A stretch of 64,000 nt of DNA from Candidatus Zhuqueibacterota bacterium (GCA_016928775.1 JAFGKD010000123.1:1-64000); one strand, 5' to 3'. Counted from the first letter of the stretch, positions 17,282 to 26,842 are shown. The notes: a model not told the origin generated them from the letters alone. Made by a program: numbers and translations.

Positions 17282-17749
17282 TTACCCTGATATTGAGATA
17301 TTGGGGAATCCGGCGTCCCGGCATTGGTCCATGACCACAATGATCGTCTCATAGCGAATGGTGCCAACCGGTGAAATAATAATATCCTCGGATTCCGGGT
17401 ATTTTGTTTTAATGCGCTGCAACTGTTGGCTCAGTTCCGGCCAGTTATAATCGTCTTGTAATTTGTTAATCATATCAAATTTGAGTCCCGGGCTGTTGAG
17501 CTGCAACTCTGTCTCTTTTATCCTCAAAATATTAAGAACTGTGCTTTCCGCTTTCTGTACGGTTGTTTGCCGACCAGCGCGATCCAGACTTGGCAGTGTC
17601 AACTCCAATACGGCGATGCGCACAAAAGTCGCAGTGAGTAATAAAAACGGGATCAGGATCAGAAAAATATTCATCACCGCCGTTAAATTGACATCCGTTT
17701 CACCGGCGTGACCCCGCAACCGTCTTTGAACATTCTGCTTGAGATTCAT
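17282..17749 (-). CDS. ExbD/TolR-family proton-channel protein 1
   Basis: 155 residues with a single membrane helix (LTAVMNIFLILIPFLLLTA) and a periplasmic domain ending in VVMDQCRDAGFPNISISG, typical of ExbD/TolR. In the helix the usual channel aspartate position reads VMNIF, i.e. asparagine in place of aspartate, so this paralogue may be structural while the second ExbD carries the acidic residue. This resembles the paired AglQ/AglS arrangement. It starts immediately after the ExbB stop. Confidence 0.88.
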   Translation of the reverse strand: MNLKQNVQRRLRGHAGETDVNLTAVMNIFLILIPFLLLTATFVRIAVLELTLPSLDRAGRQTTVQKAESTVLNILRIKETELQLNSPGLKFDMINKLQDDYNWPELSQQLQRIKTKYPESEDIIISPVGTIRYETIIVVMDQCRDAGFPNISISG

Positions 17750-18373
17750 TTACGAACCCGTCATAAATCGGTACAGGCGTGCCACATTTTCATTGATTTC
17801 ATCAATGAGCTCATTGGTAGTCTCGACCAGATAGGTATAGCCAATCAAACAGGGAATAGCCGTGATGATACCAAAGGCAGTGGTGTTCATGGCAATGGAG
17901 ATGCCGGCGGTCAGTAGCGTCGCTTTATCCGCGGCATCAGCGTGCGCCACAGCCGCAAACGCATTGATGAGGCCGAGAATTGTGCCTAACAGACCGAGTA
18001 GCGTAGCCACGTTGGCGATCATGGAAAGATAATGCGTACGTTTTTCCAACCTGGGGATTTCCACCATAGCGGCGATTTCCAGCGCACTTTGTACATCCTT
18101 ATCACTTTTGCCAACCTGCATCAATCCAGCTTTGGTGATATTGGGAAGCGCTGCATTGGTGCGATTGCAATATTCTACCGCCTGATTGGTCTGTCCCGCT
18201 TTGAGCAACTGGGCAATTTGATTGACAAAAGTATCGCTATCGATGCGGTTTTTGAATCGAATCGCGATAATGCGTTCAATGATCACAACAATGCCAATGA
18301 TCAGGGCGAATAGAATGATGAACATGACCGGACCACCCTGGGTAAAAAATCGAATAATATGAGCCAAATTCAA
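17750..18373 (-). CDS. ExbB/TolQ/MotA-family proton-channel protein
   Basis: 207 residues with three membrane helices: one near the N-terminus (PVMFIILFALIIGIVVIIER) and two in the C-terminal MotA/TolQ/ExbB domain (ATLLGLLGTILGLINAF and MNTTAFGIITAIPCLIGYT). These helices form the channel through which protons drive the partner ExbD proteins. It sits directly upstream of two exbD genes and downstream of TPR genes, the order expected for an energised envelope machine. Confidence 0.92.
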   Translation of the reverse strand: MNLAHIIRFFTQGGPVMFIILFALIIGIVVIIERIIAIRFKNRIDSDTFVNQIAQLLKAGQTNQAVEYCNRTNAALPNITKAGLMQVGKSDKDVQSALEIAAMVEIPRLEKRTHYLSMIANVATLLGLLGTILGLINAFAAVAHADAADKATLLTAGISIAMNTTAFGIITAIPCLIGYTYLVETTNELIDEINENVARLYRFMTGS

Positions 18374-18436
18374 CCTCCTGATTCAATGTGTAATAATGCT
18401 GGTTTCCGAGTAGACTAGACCGTCATGATGAATTCC

Positions 18437-18778
18437 CTACCACTCGATGACGTCCTTGCGCTTTTTCAAGTATTCCGGTTTATATTTCGTTTCGATAGTA
18501 TGTTTTTTTTCGATCGGTCGAAAAATTTCGTTGAGAAAAGATCTTTCGATCTGAATGTCATCAATTGCCGGCGTTTGGCCAGGCAGGATAAAAACAGCCT
18601 GTGGCTTTTCCAACTGGCCTTCAACTTCAATTTTATCGATGAATAGTTTTGCATCGCTCTGTTTGACGTGCGATATCGCTTGTGTCGTATCGGATATTGT
18701 TGACTCTGTTTGCGCCGATAGCGAAACACTCGATATCAGCAAGAAAAAACAAATGGGATGAAAAGTGACATTTTTCAT
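18437..18778 (-). CDS. Small exported protein of the TPR-ExbBD operon
   Basis: About 113 residues starting at ATG 18778, which overlaps the stop of the upstream TPR gene by four bases. A signal peptide (FHPICFFLLISSVSLSAQ) is followed by a short periplasmic domain containing IDDIQIERSFLNEIFRPIEKK and a charged C-terminus. I do not recognise a named family. Its fixed position between the TPR proteins and ExbB suggests a structural role in the same complex. Confidence 0.7.
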   Translation of the reverse strand: MKNVTFHPICFFLLISSVSLSAQTESTISDTTQAISHVKQSDAKLFIDKIEVEGQLEKPQAVFILPGQTPAIDDIQIERSFLNEIFRPIEKKHTIETKYKPEYLKKRKDVIEW

Positions 18779-21663
18779 AATGAACCTTTGATAGTGCTTT
18801 TGTCGGTTTCGCCGAATTGCAGCTCTTGTCGCAATGCTTGAACACGAAGACGGCTGCTGGCAACCCAACTGTTGTCAATGCCGTATGCTTCCGCTTGCTC
18901 GACATTTTTGCTATAGGTTTCCAGTGCTCTTTCTTTGTACGGCCGTGCCCTTTCCGCCAATTTGTTCTGATAGAGTTGACGTTGCTCCTCATCCAGATGA
19001 TCCGGTATTGGCGCTTCAATAAAAGCGCGGACAAATTCCTCAAAGCACATACCAATTCGATGGGATGAAGCGGTTGACCAATCTGCGATCTGGTACTTGA
19101 TCGCTTCTGTGTAGGCCTTAACGACAGCAGTAAACGCCTCAACTTTGATTTTCAAATTTTGCTCAAAGGGCGGCACAAGGTCGAGCCGCACATAATCGGC
19201 ATACAAAATTTCACCGATCATAAACTGTGCCTGGGCAACAAAATAGTTATCAAGGGAAAAACCATCGAGCAACAACCGATTGAACGTGCGCACCGTTTCG
19301 GCAAAATAAAGTTTGGCATCCTGTTTCTGGTTCGCTTTGTAGGCCATTTCGCCGGATTTATATATAAATTCCAGAATTTCGATATAATTATCTGAATAAT
19401 TTTCAACATAACGACGATAGGTATTTTTCGCCGCAAGCCAGTCCGAGGCATTCTCATAACACAGCGCCGCATTTTTAAGCGCTTGTTCGCGAAGTGCTGA
19501 TTCGGGATAAGCATCAAAGAGTTTCAAATAGTCGGCAGCAGCCAACAGCCAATCCCGGGTAGATTCGCGAATGGTACCGGCATGATAAAATGCCTTGTCA
19601 CTGAGCTCTGAATGTGGATATGTTGCTGCTAACCGCTCAAATGTACGCGCCGCGTTCTCCAGAGTGCCGGCTTTTTGCTGCTGGGTGGCGGCTTCAAAGA
19701 GCGCGCGTTCCCGGAACGCCGTCTCTTGCGACGAATCGGCGATGGCAAGGAGCACGGCAGCGGCCTGACTGGATTGGCCATTGCTGCTCAACTGTTCGGC
19801 AATTTTGAATTGAGCAGAGGACGCCAGACGGCGGGCCCGGTTCACCTGGGCAATCGAATCCGGAAAAACCTTTGGGATGGTTGAAAACCAATCCTGCGCT
19901 TTTTTATAAAAACCGCCATCAAAATAAGACTGACCCGCGCTGATCGCTGCTGCGAGCTTGTGTTGACTCGGTGGTTGGAGTTCGATGACTTTTTTATACA
20001 CATCAACGGCGTACAAATAGGCGCCAATTTCGTTCAACACTTCACCGTACTTCATATAGACCTGGTCGAGCCAGGTACTCTGTTGAAAATTTGTGCAGAA
20101 ATCATTGCTCGCATTGAGGACGAGTCTTACTGCGGGATCATCGGCGACCACAAAGATCGTATCACCCGTGCCAATAAAATTGACAATCGCGATTGTATCC
20201 GGCGTCGTCGCTTTTTGCAAGCCTTGTTTTTGTACATAGCTGAAAATGCGATTGAAAGCAGCTTTCTCACGATACTCGGATTCTGGATAGCGAGTCACCA
20301 CATCATAATAAGCCTCTGCAGCCCGATCATATTCTTTTATGCGATAATAACATTCCGCCAAAAAATAGTGGATTTCACTGGTGTTGTCCTGGTGCGGAAA
20401 TTTGGCGATATATTCCTGATATTTTGTTAGCGCAACGTGATATAGATGTAAAGAATCCTCTTGCTGCGCCTGCGCCTGGTAAAATGTGCCAAGATGAACG
20501 AGATTTTCACGCGCAATAAACAACCCGCTCTTGTGCAACTCGCCTTCTTTAAAACGTTGTAACCATTGGCTTCCTGGACCAAAATAGGTGACTATTTCTT
20601 CGCGAACACGATTCGCGGCATTCATGTCATGTGCAGCCTCATAATCTGCCACAATGTGCGTATAAAAGTCCGGTGCATTTTGATGATAGGGGTAGAACTC
20701 CAATAACACGCGGTAGCTGGCAATGGCATCTGCGTAGCTATTGCGATTTTCGTACAGTTCCGCCATTTTGCGCAAAATGGCCACCGTATATTCCTTTTCC
20801 TTCATCGACAAGAAGAAATCGCGTGCCAGGGTCGTACCCCCCTGTTCGGTAAATGAACTTGCAATATAATGAATCGATTCGGTGCGAAGGTCCATTTTGG
20901 AAAGAGCGCCTTCCGGAGTTTCCAGACTCTCAACCAGATTGATGTCCTCAATCAACGCCAAAAATGTGCTGATGGCTTGCGAGTAATGTGCGAGGTTATA
21001 CTCGGACCACCCCAACTTGTAGAGGGCCATACTGTAATAGGGATTATCCCAATGATTGAGCAACAGATTGTAATGAACGATTGCCTCTTCAAATTGTCGA
21101 TGATCAAAATAATACTCACCAATGCGAAAGTGAGCTTCCAGGGCGATCGGGGAATCGGGATATTCACGGGTGAGCAACTCAAAGTTGGCCCTGGCATTGT
21201 CATGCTCCCCGGCGTCCAAATAGGCGATAGCCAGTTTATAAATGACCTTGTCACGATATTTCAGCTTTGGATATTTCTCGATGAGCGACGAGCAATAATA
21301 GATCGTTTTGTCCATTGACAATGTGGGCATGGATGGCTCAACAGAGGTATCGCCGTCTTGATAAGAAGCTAATTGGTCTTCAAATGTTGCCATGTCCTGC
21401 TGAAACAAAAGCTGGGCGCGCTCATAATGCAATTCAGCAAGTTGGAACATAAGGGTCGGGGCAAATTCGCTGTCGGGATATTTTTTCAGCAAGCTCTCGT
21501 GGTCAAGAATCAACTCGTCCAGCACAGTGATATCACCCGCTGCTTCTTCGAGCATAGCGGATACCATCGAGCTCTCCTGGGCCGGAAGGTTTGTCAGCCA
21601 GTTAGCCAGAAACAGCACAACAATCAGATAAAGATATTTTACTTTTTGCTTAGTTGTTTTCAT
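18775..21663 (-). CDS. Large exported TPR-repeat protein
   Basis: 962 residues: a signal peptide (YLIVVLFLANWLTNLPAQ) followed by tandem tetratricopeptide repeats almost to the C-terminus (for example YPDSPIALEAHFRIGEYYFD, YPYHQNAPDFYTHI, YPESEYREKAAFNRI, YPHSELSDKAFYHAG). The YPxS spacing is of the BamD/YbgF/Tol-associated type. It should act as a periplasmic scaffold. Fourteen bases overlap with the upstream TPR gene, and the next gene overlaps by four, so expression is tightly coupled. Comparable TPR proteins (AgmU/GltD, GltC) occur in the myxobacterial gliding machinery. Confidence 0.88.
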   Translation of the reverse strand: MKTTKQKVKYLYLIVVLFLANWLTNLPAQESSMVSAMLEEAAGDITVLDELILDHESLLKKYPDSEFAPTLMFQLAELHYERAQLLFQQDMATFEDQLASYQDGDTSVEPSMPTLSMDKTIYYCSSLIEKYPKLKYRDKVIYKLAIAYLDAGEHDNARANFELLTREYPDSPIALEAHFRIGEYYFDHRQFEEAIVHYNLLLNHWDNPYYSMALYKLGWSEYNLAHYSQAISTFLALIEDINLVESLETPEGALSKMDLRTESIHYIASSFTEQGGTTLARDFFLSMKEKEYTVAILRKMAELYENRNSYADAIASYRVLLEFYPYHQNAPDFYTHIVADYEAAHDMNAANRVREEIVTYFGPGSQWLQRFKEGELHKSGLFIARENLVHLGTFYQAQAQQEDSLHLYHVALTKYQEYIAKFPHQDNTSEIHYFLAECYYRIKEYDRAAEAYYDVVTRYPESEYREKAAFNRIFSYVQKQGLQKATTPDTIAIVNFIGTGDTIFVVADDPAVRLVLNASNDFCTNFQQSTWLDQVYMKYGEVLNEIGAYLYAVDVYKKVIELQPPSQHKLAAAISAGQSYFDGGFYKKAQDWFSTIPKVFPDSIAQVNRARRLASSAQFKIAEQLSSNGQSSQAAAVLLAIADSSQETAFRERALFEAATQQQKAGTLENAARTFERLAATYPHSELSDKAFYHAGTIRESTRDWLLAAADYLKLFDAYPESALREQALKNAALCYENASDWLAAKNTYRRYVENYSDNYIEILEFIYKSGEMAYKANQKQDAKLYFAETVRTFNRLLLDGFSLDNYFVAQAQFMIGEILYADYVRLDLVPPFEQNLKIKVEAFTAVVKAYTEAIKYQIADWSTASSHRIGMCFEEFVRAFIEAPIPDHLDEEQRQLYQNKLAERARPYKERALETYSKNVEQAEAYGIDNSWVASSRLRVQALRQELQFGETDKSTIKGSL

Positions 21664-23005
21664 TTTGTATTTTTTGACGTCGTTCTTGTTGTCGCTTTAG
21701 AAATGTGGCACGAGATTTTCCGTATTCGGCATAGGCGCGCCAGTTACGGCGTTCTTCGCGCAGCATTGTCATAGTCGCCAATTTGTCAAGTTGTGAAAGA
21801 TGCTCGGTCAACTCCTGACGCTCCCTTTGTATATCGCGTAATAAAACAGTCTGCTCTTGCGATAGATTCCGACGCTTGATCTGCGCATTTACGTTTAAAT
21901 CATCGACAAGGTTGCCTTCCAGCACTAACAGTTCGAGTTGCCGTTTCTCAATTCTTTGTCTCTCCAGCTTTATGTTTTCATTAATCGTTTCGATCGACAA
22001 AATGACCTGATCCTGTTCCGGGAAAATATGGATTAAATGATCATATATCCTGATAGCTTCATCATATCGATTCAATTTTAAATAGCTGCGACCGAGCAGG
22101 AACAGACCCTCTTGTGTGAGCTCACTGGTCTCATACCGCGTGTAGAGTTCAGTGAGTGGTGGTATTGCCTGCAACCAGTCATTCTTCTGCGAAGCCGCCC
22201 ATCCCATGGCCAAAAGTGCATGCGGAAATTTGCTGCTGCTCGGCGATACGGCGCGGAACTGCTCAATAGCCTGGTCAAAATAGCCGATTTCATAGTACAA
22301 ATAGCCCAGTGTTAAATGAGCTTCATCTATAACCTGCCGCCTCTCATCATTTATTACCGGAAGATCAAACAATCGCATGTAGACCTGGATCGCCGGATTT
22401 ATACTCTGCATACGCAGCATAGATATTGCCAAAGTATACAGCACATAATCATAATATGGACTTTTTGCACTGACTTGAGAAAACACCTTGACAGCTCTGG
22501 GATAGTCGGCTAATTTATAATACGCCATTCCAGCGTAATAATTGGCGAGATCGATGATGGCTGTGGATGGATTGCCTCGCGTTAATGTCCCATAGTAATC
22601 AAGACTGGCCGAATAATTGTCTCGCTCATATTCGATGCGCTGCAATCCCAACAATGCATCTGGAACATAACTGCTGGTGATATGCCTTTTTATGATGCGT
22701 TCATACAGCTTGAAAGCGCCCTCCATCATGTTTAATTCATAAAGACAATTTGCCAGCGTGTAAACAGCTTGTGCTGTTTGGCTAAAATTGGGGTATTCAT
22801 CGATTAATGAGATGAGCTCACGTGAACTCTGCCAGTATTCGGCGTTGCGGTAGAGGCTCAATGCCTTGTCAAATATTTTTGACGCCTCTTTATCGAGGTC
22901 TTCATCTTTAACTATTTTAAACGGATCCACCTGCGCATCTGCAACAGGGCAGACATGAAATAATAGAATAAAAATCAAAAAGATGTAGTTAAAGACTCGT
23001 CTCAT
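21650..23005 (-). CDS. Exported TPR-repeat protein with C-terminal coiled coil
   Basis: About 451 residues. I prefer ATG 23005 (signal peptide RRVFNYIFLIFILLFHVCPV); a TTG at 23014 is an alternative. Tetratricopeptide-like repeats occupy residues about 35-340 (YPNFSQTAQAVYTLANCLYE, YYDYVLYTLAISMLR, SELTQEGLFLLGRSYLK). The last ~100 residues are a charged coiled coil (NENIKLERQRIEKRQLELL ... LRDIQRERQELTEHLSQL). Likely a periplasmic scaffold of the same machine as the neighbouring TPR and ExbBD proteins. Confidence 0.86.
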   Translation of the reverse strand: MRRVFNYIFLIFILLFHVCPVADAQVDPFKIVKDEDLDKEASKIFDKALSLYRNAEYWQSSRELISLIDEYPNFSQTAQAVYTLANCLYELNMMEGAFKLYERIIKRHITSSYVPDALLGLQRIEYERDNYSASLDYYGTLTRGNPSTAIIDLANYYAGMAYYKLADYPRAVKVFSQVSAKSPYYDYVLYTLAISMLRMQSINPAIQVYMRLFDLPVINDERRQVIDEAHLTLGYLYYEIGYFDQAIEQFRAVSPSSSKFPHALLAMGWAASQKNDWLQAIPPLTELYTRYETSELTQEGLFLLGRSYLKLNRYDEAIRIYDHLIHIFPEQDQVILSIETINENIKLERQRIEKRQLELLVLEGNLVDDLNVNAQIKRRNLSQEQTVLLRDIQRERQELTEHLSQLDKLATMTMLREERRNWRAYAEYGKSRATFLKRQQERRQKIQNENN

Positions 23006-23032
23006 TCCGGGCAATAAAGGTTATTAGCTGAT

Positions 23033-24064
23033 TTAAAATGGAACAGTTTTTTTCTTTTCTTCTTCCAGCTTTTTCAAATATTCTTCGAGTTCCTCTATGA
23101 CATTTTCCCGCTGTTCACGAAGTTCTTGTGTTTCTTGTTCCTGTTTTTCCTGCTCTTCTTTGATCTCCCGGGTTTTTTTATCCCAGTTTTTGAATAGTGT
23201 CCACCGGTAGGTCATACCGAGGATCAGTTTCCAATCCGCATAATCCTCGTAAAAACGCGGTATGGCCTGTTTTTCAGCGTTTGACGGCTTGTAGCCTCCG
23301 AGCTCAATATCAGCAGCAACATCAAAAATTATACCGCGGGCAGCCAGAAATTTGTAGCCACCGGACCATCGAAGCGAATTTTGTCCGAGCTGAACATCGG
23401 GATTGTTATAAAATATCTCGCCGCTGACCTCCGTATAGAGCTGCGAAGACTTGAGCGGCACCTTTAAACCAAAACCCGCCATCACTTGATCAACATCACC
23501 TGCAAATATCTTTTTTGATGAATTATGACTTTTATAGCCAATATTAAAGGTGACCTTTAATGGTAATGGCGATACAGCATTCCGAAAATTTAATGACGTA
23601 ATACCAACGATAGCGTAACCGACCGCATCTTCACTAAAAGGTTCGTAAGAAATCGGGTGCTTTCGTGCGGTCGGGAATTCCACATAAGATAATAATCCAA
23701 ATTGCGATACGCCTTTTTTGGGGATATTCACCTTGAGGCCCATTTTAGAATCCCCCGGCGCTCCCCACAACCGCTCCTGATCGGTCTGGTAGGGCGTCAG
23801 GTGAATAAAGGACTCAAATATCTGGCTGATGCCGAGGGTGAATCCCGCATTGATGGTATAATCCTTGGCCAGAACATTTGCTTGCTGGCTTTTTGTTGCG
23901 AAAAAGGTGCCGAACGGATTCATATAAAAGTCACCGGCTGTAATGGTCTCGGCTTCATACAGGCGTAACATGCCTTTGCCGCCAGTCATTGTAACCTGCG
24001 CCATGGACGACAGGATTACGCAAAAAATCAAAACTATTGTAAGAAGCAACCGTTGATCTGACAT
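23033..24064 (-). CDS. Outer-membrane beta-barrel-like protein with coiled-coil tail
   Basis: About 343 residues. I start at ATG 24064, where a signal peptide (LLLTIVLIFCVILSSMAQ) begins; a TTG at 24091 is possible. The middle has alternating amphipathic strands typical of an outer-membrane barrel (for example LKVNIPKKGVSQFGLLSYVE). The C-terminal 50 residues switch to a Glu/Lys/Gln-rich coiled coil. Eighteen bases separate it from the TPR gene downstream. It resembles the outer-membrane barrels (GltA/B/H) of gliding complexes only in position and type; direct homology cannot be judged here. Confidence 0.7.
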   Translation of the reverse strand: MSDQRLLLTIVLIFCVILSSMAQVTMTGGKGMLRLYEAETITAGDFYMNPFGTFFATKSQQANVLAKDYTINAGFTLGISQIFESFIHLTPYQTDQERLWGAPGDSKMGLKVNIPKKGVSQFGLLSYVEFPTARKHPISYEPFSEDAVGYAIVGITSLNFRNAVSPLPLKVTFNIGYKSHNSSKKIFAGDVDQVMAGFGLKVPLKSSQLYTEVSGEIFYNNPDVQLGQNSLRWSGGYKFLAARGIIFDVAADIELGGYKPSNAEKQAIPRFYEDYADWKLILGMTYRWTLFKNWDKKTREIKEEQEKQEQETQELREQRENVIEELEEYLKKLEEEKKKTVPF

Positions 24065-24193
24065 GATTCGACATGTTTTAAATATCGCCAACTTTCAAGA
24101 TAGCAGATGCACGGCTAAGAAGCAAATTATTTTTGGGAGTTGAACGCCGAATGCACCTGTATGGTTCTGGCTAAATTGAGCTGATACAAAGTT

Positions 24194-24670
24194 TTACAAA
24201 GATGTTGATGATGATCTCCTGCGATCCCGAGGCAAAATGAGCGGTGGTCGCCCGGCGCGATGACGCAGCCAGTTAACGGTTTGCTGCACCGGTTTGCGCA
24301 TGACGAGCCAGCGCTCAAAAGCAAACTTGCCGGGGAAATCGATCAATGTTAAACCAATCAGAATCGTCAATATACCCTGGCCGGGCAACACCAGCATCAA
24401 AATTCCGGCAGACAAGAGCACAAGACCTAACAGATTTTTGCCAATCAAAAGGACCAGGCGCAGCAGCGGAAACAGCGAAAGCCAGGGTTTGCGGCGCCGC
24501 CCTGGATGGGCAAAATAGTCCGTCGGCAGCCGAACGATAAGCACCGGAACCAGGATGAGAGTCCCCACAAAAGTGAAAAGAGAAGTTACACCGAGAATAA
24601 GCAGGGCAATGTTGTGTTCCTGAATCCAGTGTACGAGATCAGCCACAATAAAATAAAGTTTCTCAATCAT
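24194..24670 (-). CDS. PGPGW-family small membrane protein
   Basis: 158 residues with hydrophobic segments at about 22-48 (LLILGVTSLFTFVGTLILVPVL) and 70-105. The second pair contains the family signature VLPGQGILTILIGL, the equivalent of the PGPGW motif, followed by FERWLVMRKPVQ. The C-terminus is basic. Function of this family is unknown. It lies 15 bases after the dehydrogenase gene stop and may be co-transcribed with it. Confidence 0.75.
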   Translation of the reverse strand: MIEKLYFIVADLVHWIQEHNIALLILGVTSLFTFVGTLILVPVLIVRLPTDYFAHPGRRRKPWLSLFPLLRLVLLIGKNLLGLVLLSAGILMLVLPGQGILTILIGLTLIDFPGKFAFERWLVMRKPVQQTVNWLRHRAGRPPLILPRDRRRSSSTSL

Positions 24671-24685
24671 TGGGACAGAGCATGT

Positions 24686-25561
24686 TTAGCGTCCTGCCAA
24701 TCGTTCAATCGATTTGACCAGCGCCTGGGTACCCTCTTTTCCTTCGCCATGTGCCTGATTGCCATTAAAAAGTTGATGCACCAGGCCGAGTGCCGGTGTT
24801 GCCAGACGCACCTGGTGTACCGCGTCCAGGGCGAGCCGCAAATCTTTTTGCTGCAGATCAATCATAAAACCCGGCGCAAAATCGCGATCCACCATCTTTG
24901 GACCAAGGTTGGCCAACTGCCACGAGCCAGCGGCGCCGTTTTTTGTCGCCTCAATCATGATGCGGGGATCAACACCCGAGGCACTGGCAAAAGTGACGGC
25001 TTCGCAGACTGCCATATTGGTCACTGAAACGAGAATCTGATTGCACAGCTTGACCGTTTGCCCCATACCATGATCACCGACATGCGTAATGGATGTGCCC
25101 AGGGCCGCAAAGACTGGCCGGCACCGGTCGTAAACGTGCCTCTTCCCCCCAACCATAATCGCCAGTGTACCATTGATGGCGCCGGTGTCACCACCGCTCA
25201 CCGGAGCGTCCAACATCTCTACATTCTTTTCCGCCAACGCTGCGGCGATGGAGCGCGTCACTGCCGGAGAAATGGTACTCATATCGATGACCACGCTGCC
25301 GGATTGTGCACCATGCACAACTCCCGAATCGCCTAAAATCACCTCCTCAACGTCCGGAGAATCCGAGACCATGGTGATGATAATGTCCGATTTTTTTGCC
25401 ACATCCTGCGGTGAATCTGCCGCGCGAGCACCAGCCTTCACAACCGCATCGATTTTGGCTGTTGTACGATTCCATGCCGTGACAGAAAATCCTGCTTTTA
25501 ATAAATTCAGGCACATGGGCTTTCCCATAATACCAAGTCCAATAAAGCCGATTTTTTCCAT
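24686..25561 (-). CDS. Beta-hydroxyacid dehydrogenase (2-hydroxy-3-oxopropionate reductase-like)
   Basis: 291 residues. N-terminal Rossmann signature KIGFIGLGIMGKPM binds NAD(P). The substrate motif DAPVSGGDTGA and the catalytic lysine in GQTVKLCNQI match the GarR/3-hydroxyisobutyrate dehydrogenase family. Probable reaction: reversible oxidation of a small beta-hydroxyacid, such as tartronate semialdehyde/glycerate. Substrate is not determinable. It is 30 bases downstream of an NRAMP-like gene in a cluster of carbohydrate-related functions. Confidence 0.88.
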   Translation of the reverse strand: MEKIGFIGLGIMGKPMCLNLLKAGFSVTAWNRTTAKIDAVVKAGARAADSPQDVAKKSDIIITMVSDSPDVEEVILGDSGVVHGAQSGSVVIDMSTISPAVTRSIAAALAEKNVEMLDAPVSGGDTGAINGTLAIMVGGKRHVYDRCRPVFAALGTSITHVGDHGMGQTVKLCNQILVSVTNMAVCEAVTFASASGVDPRIMIEATKNGAAGSWQLANLGPKMVDRDFAPGFMIDLQQKDLRLALDAVHQVRLATPALGLVHQLFNGNQAHGEGKEGTQALVKSIERLAGR

Positions 25562-25591
25562 GCAAAACTCCCCAATGCTGATTTGACAAAT

Positions 25592-26827
25592 TTACAACAA
25601 CTCGATTAGGGCAAAATAGGTTGTCAGGAGCGAAAAAAGAATCACCGCGACAAGCCCGAGGTTCATTTTGACGTCTGCTTTATGTTCTCCCATCAACTTC
25701 CGGTTATTAACAAAGATAAATATGGGTATCGCGACGGCCGGCAAAATGCAGGCTTGAAAGGCTTGCGAAAAGATCATCATGGCAGGGGGACGCTGTTTGA
25801 GAATTTGCAGGCCGAAACAGAACAAAATTCCGACGAATCCAAGGATGCGATAGAGCGGCGAGCGGATGTTGCGGCTGCGCCCGCTAAAATCAGAAACAAG
25901 CCAGGGTGCAATGAGAATGATAGGGAAAACTGTCGAGAGTCCGGCAGCCGCGATGCCGAGTATAAGTATAAAAGCGGCAATTTTCCCGCCCAGCGGCTCG
26001 AACAGATGAATCATTTCAACGGTATTATCGAGCTTGAGTCCCATAACATGCAACGTCCCGGCAGAAACCGCCATGATCACACCGCTGAGAAAGAGCATCA
26101 TGGCTGCCGAGACCAGGGCATCTTTTTTTTCAGTTTCGAGGTTATCGATGGTCCAGCCCTTCTCGGCGACCACTGTGCTGCGAATCACAAAGACCGCTGC
26201 GGAGCATGTGGTACCAGCCATGGCGGCAACCAGGGCAAAAGCGCCTGGCTCGCGGGGTACGCTCGGAATCATTCCAGTTACGACGGCTGACAGGCTCGGC
26301 TTGACCATGATAAAAACAACGACAAAACAAAGTCCCATAAGAATAACAAACACGGTCAGAATTTTTTCAAAAATCTGGTAACGACCATACCACAGCAACA
26401 TATAAAGTGCCATCACCAGAACCAGCGTAATCCAAAATGTGCTCACACCGCCGCCGCCCCACATGAGTCGGGTTCCCTCTTGCAGCAGATCAGTCACAAT
26501 CCCCATGACACCCATGAGCGCCAGGAGCTCGCCTATGATAAGGGCAATCATAATATAGATTGCCAATATAGTGCCATATCGCATGTGTGTCTTGATATTA
26601 AACAAGGCCGTGTGTCCAGTCACGAGCGTGACCTGGCCGTAGGCTACCATGAGCATATAAGTAAAGATACAAGATAACAGCAACGCCCAAAACAGGGTCA
26701 TGCCGTATTGTGCGCCGGATTTGGCCATGGTGGTTACGCTGCCCGTGCCAATATTGTAACCAATGAGAAAAAGTCCGGGGCCGATCGCGGACAGCGCTCT
26801 GAGAAGTTTGGAAGGTGGCTTTTTCAT
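25592..26827 (-). CDS. NRAMP-like membrane transporter lacking metal-binding motifs
   Basis: 411 residues, around eleven membrane helices, starting with the NRAMP-type IGPGLFLIGYN. The DPGN motif of helix 1 is GTGS (residues 27-30), and helix 6, normally MPH, reads CSAAVFV, so all classical metal ligands are gone. The paralogue at 4281-5498 diverges differently. It is flanked by an exported deacetylase-like gene and a hydroxyacid dehydrogenase, so it may carry an organic or other non-canonical substrate; that is inference. Confidence 0.82.
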   Translation of the reverse strand: MKKPPSKLLRALSAIGPGLFLIGYNIGTGSVTTMAKSGAQYGMTLFWALLLSCIFTYMLMVAYGQVTLVTGHTALFNIKTHMRYGTILAIYIMIALIIGELLALMGVMGIVTDLLQEGTRLMWGGGGVSTFWITLVLVMALYMLLWYGRYQIFEKILTVFVILMGLCFVVVFIMVKPSLSAVVTGMIPSVPREPGAFALVAAMAGTTCSAAVFVIRSTVVAEKGWTIDNLETEKKDALVSAAMMLFLSGVIMAVSAGTLHVMGLKLDNTVEMIHLFEPLGGKIAAFILILGIAAAGLSTVFPIILIAPWLVSDFSGRSRNIRSPLYRILGFVGILFCFGLQILKQRPPAMMIFSQAFQACILPAVAIPIFIFVNNRKLMGEHKADVKMNLGLVAVILFSLLTTYFALIELL

Positions 26828-26842
26828 GTGCGTTCTCTCTCT

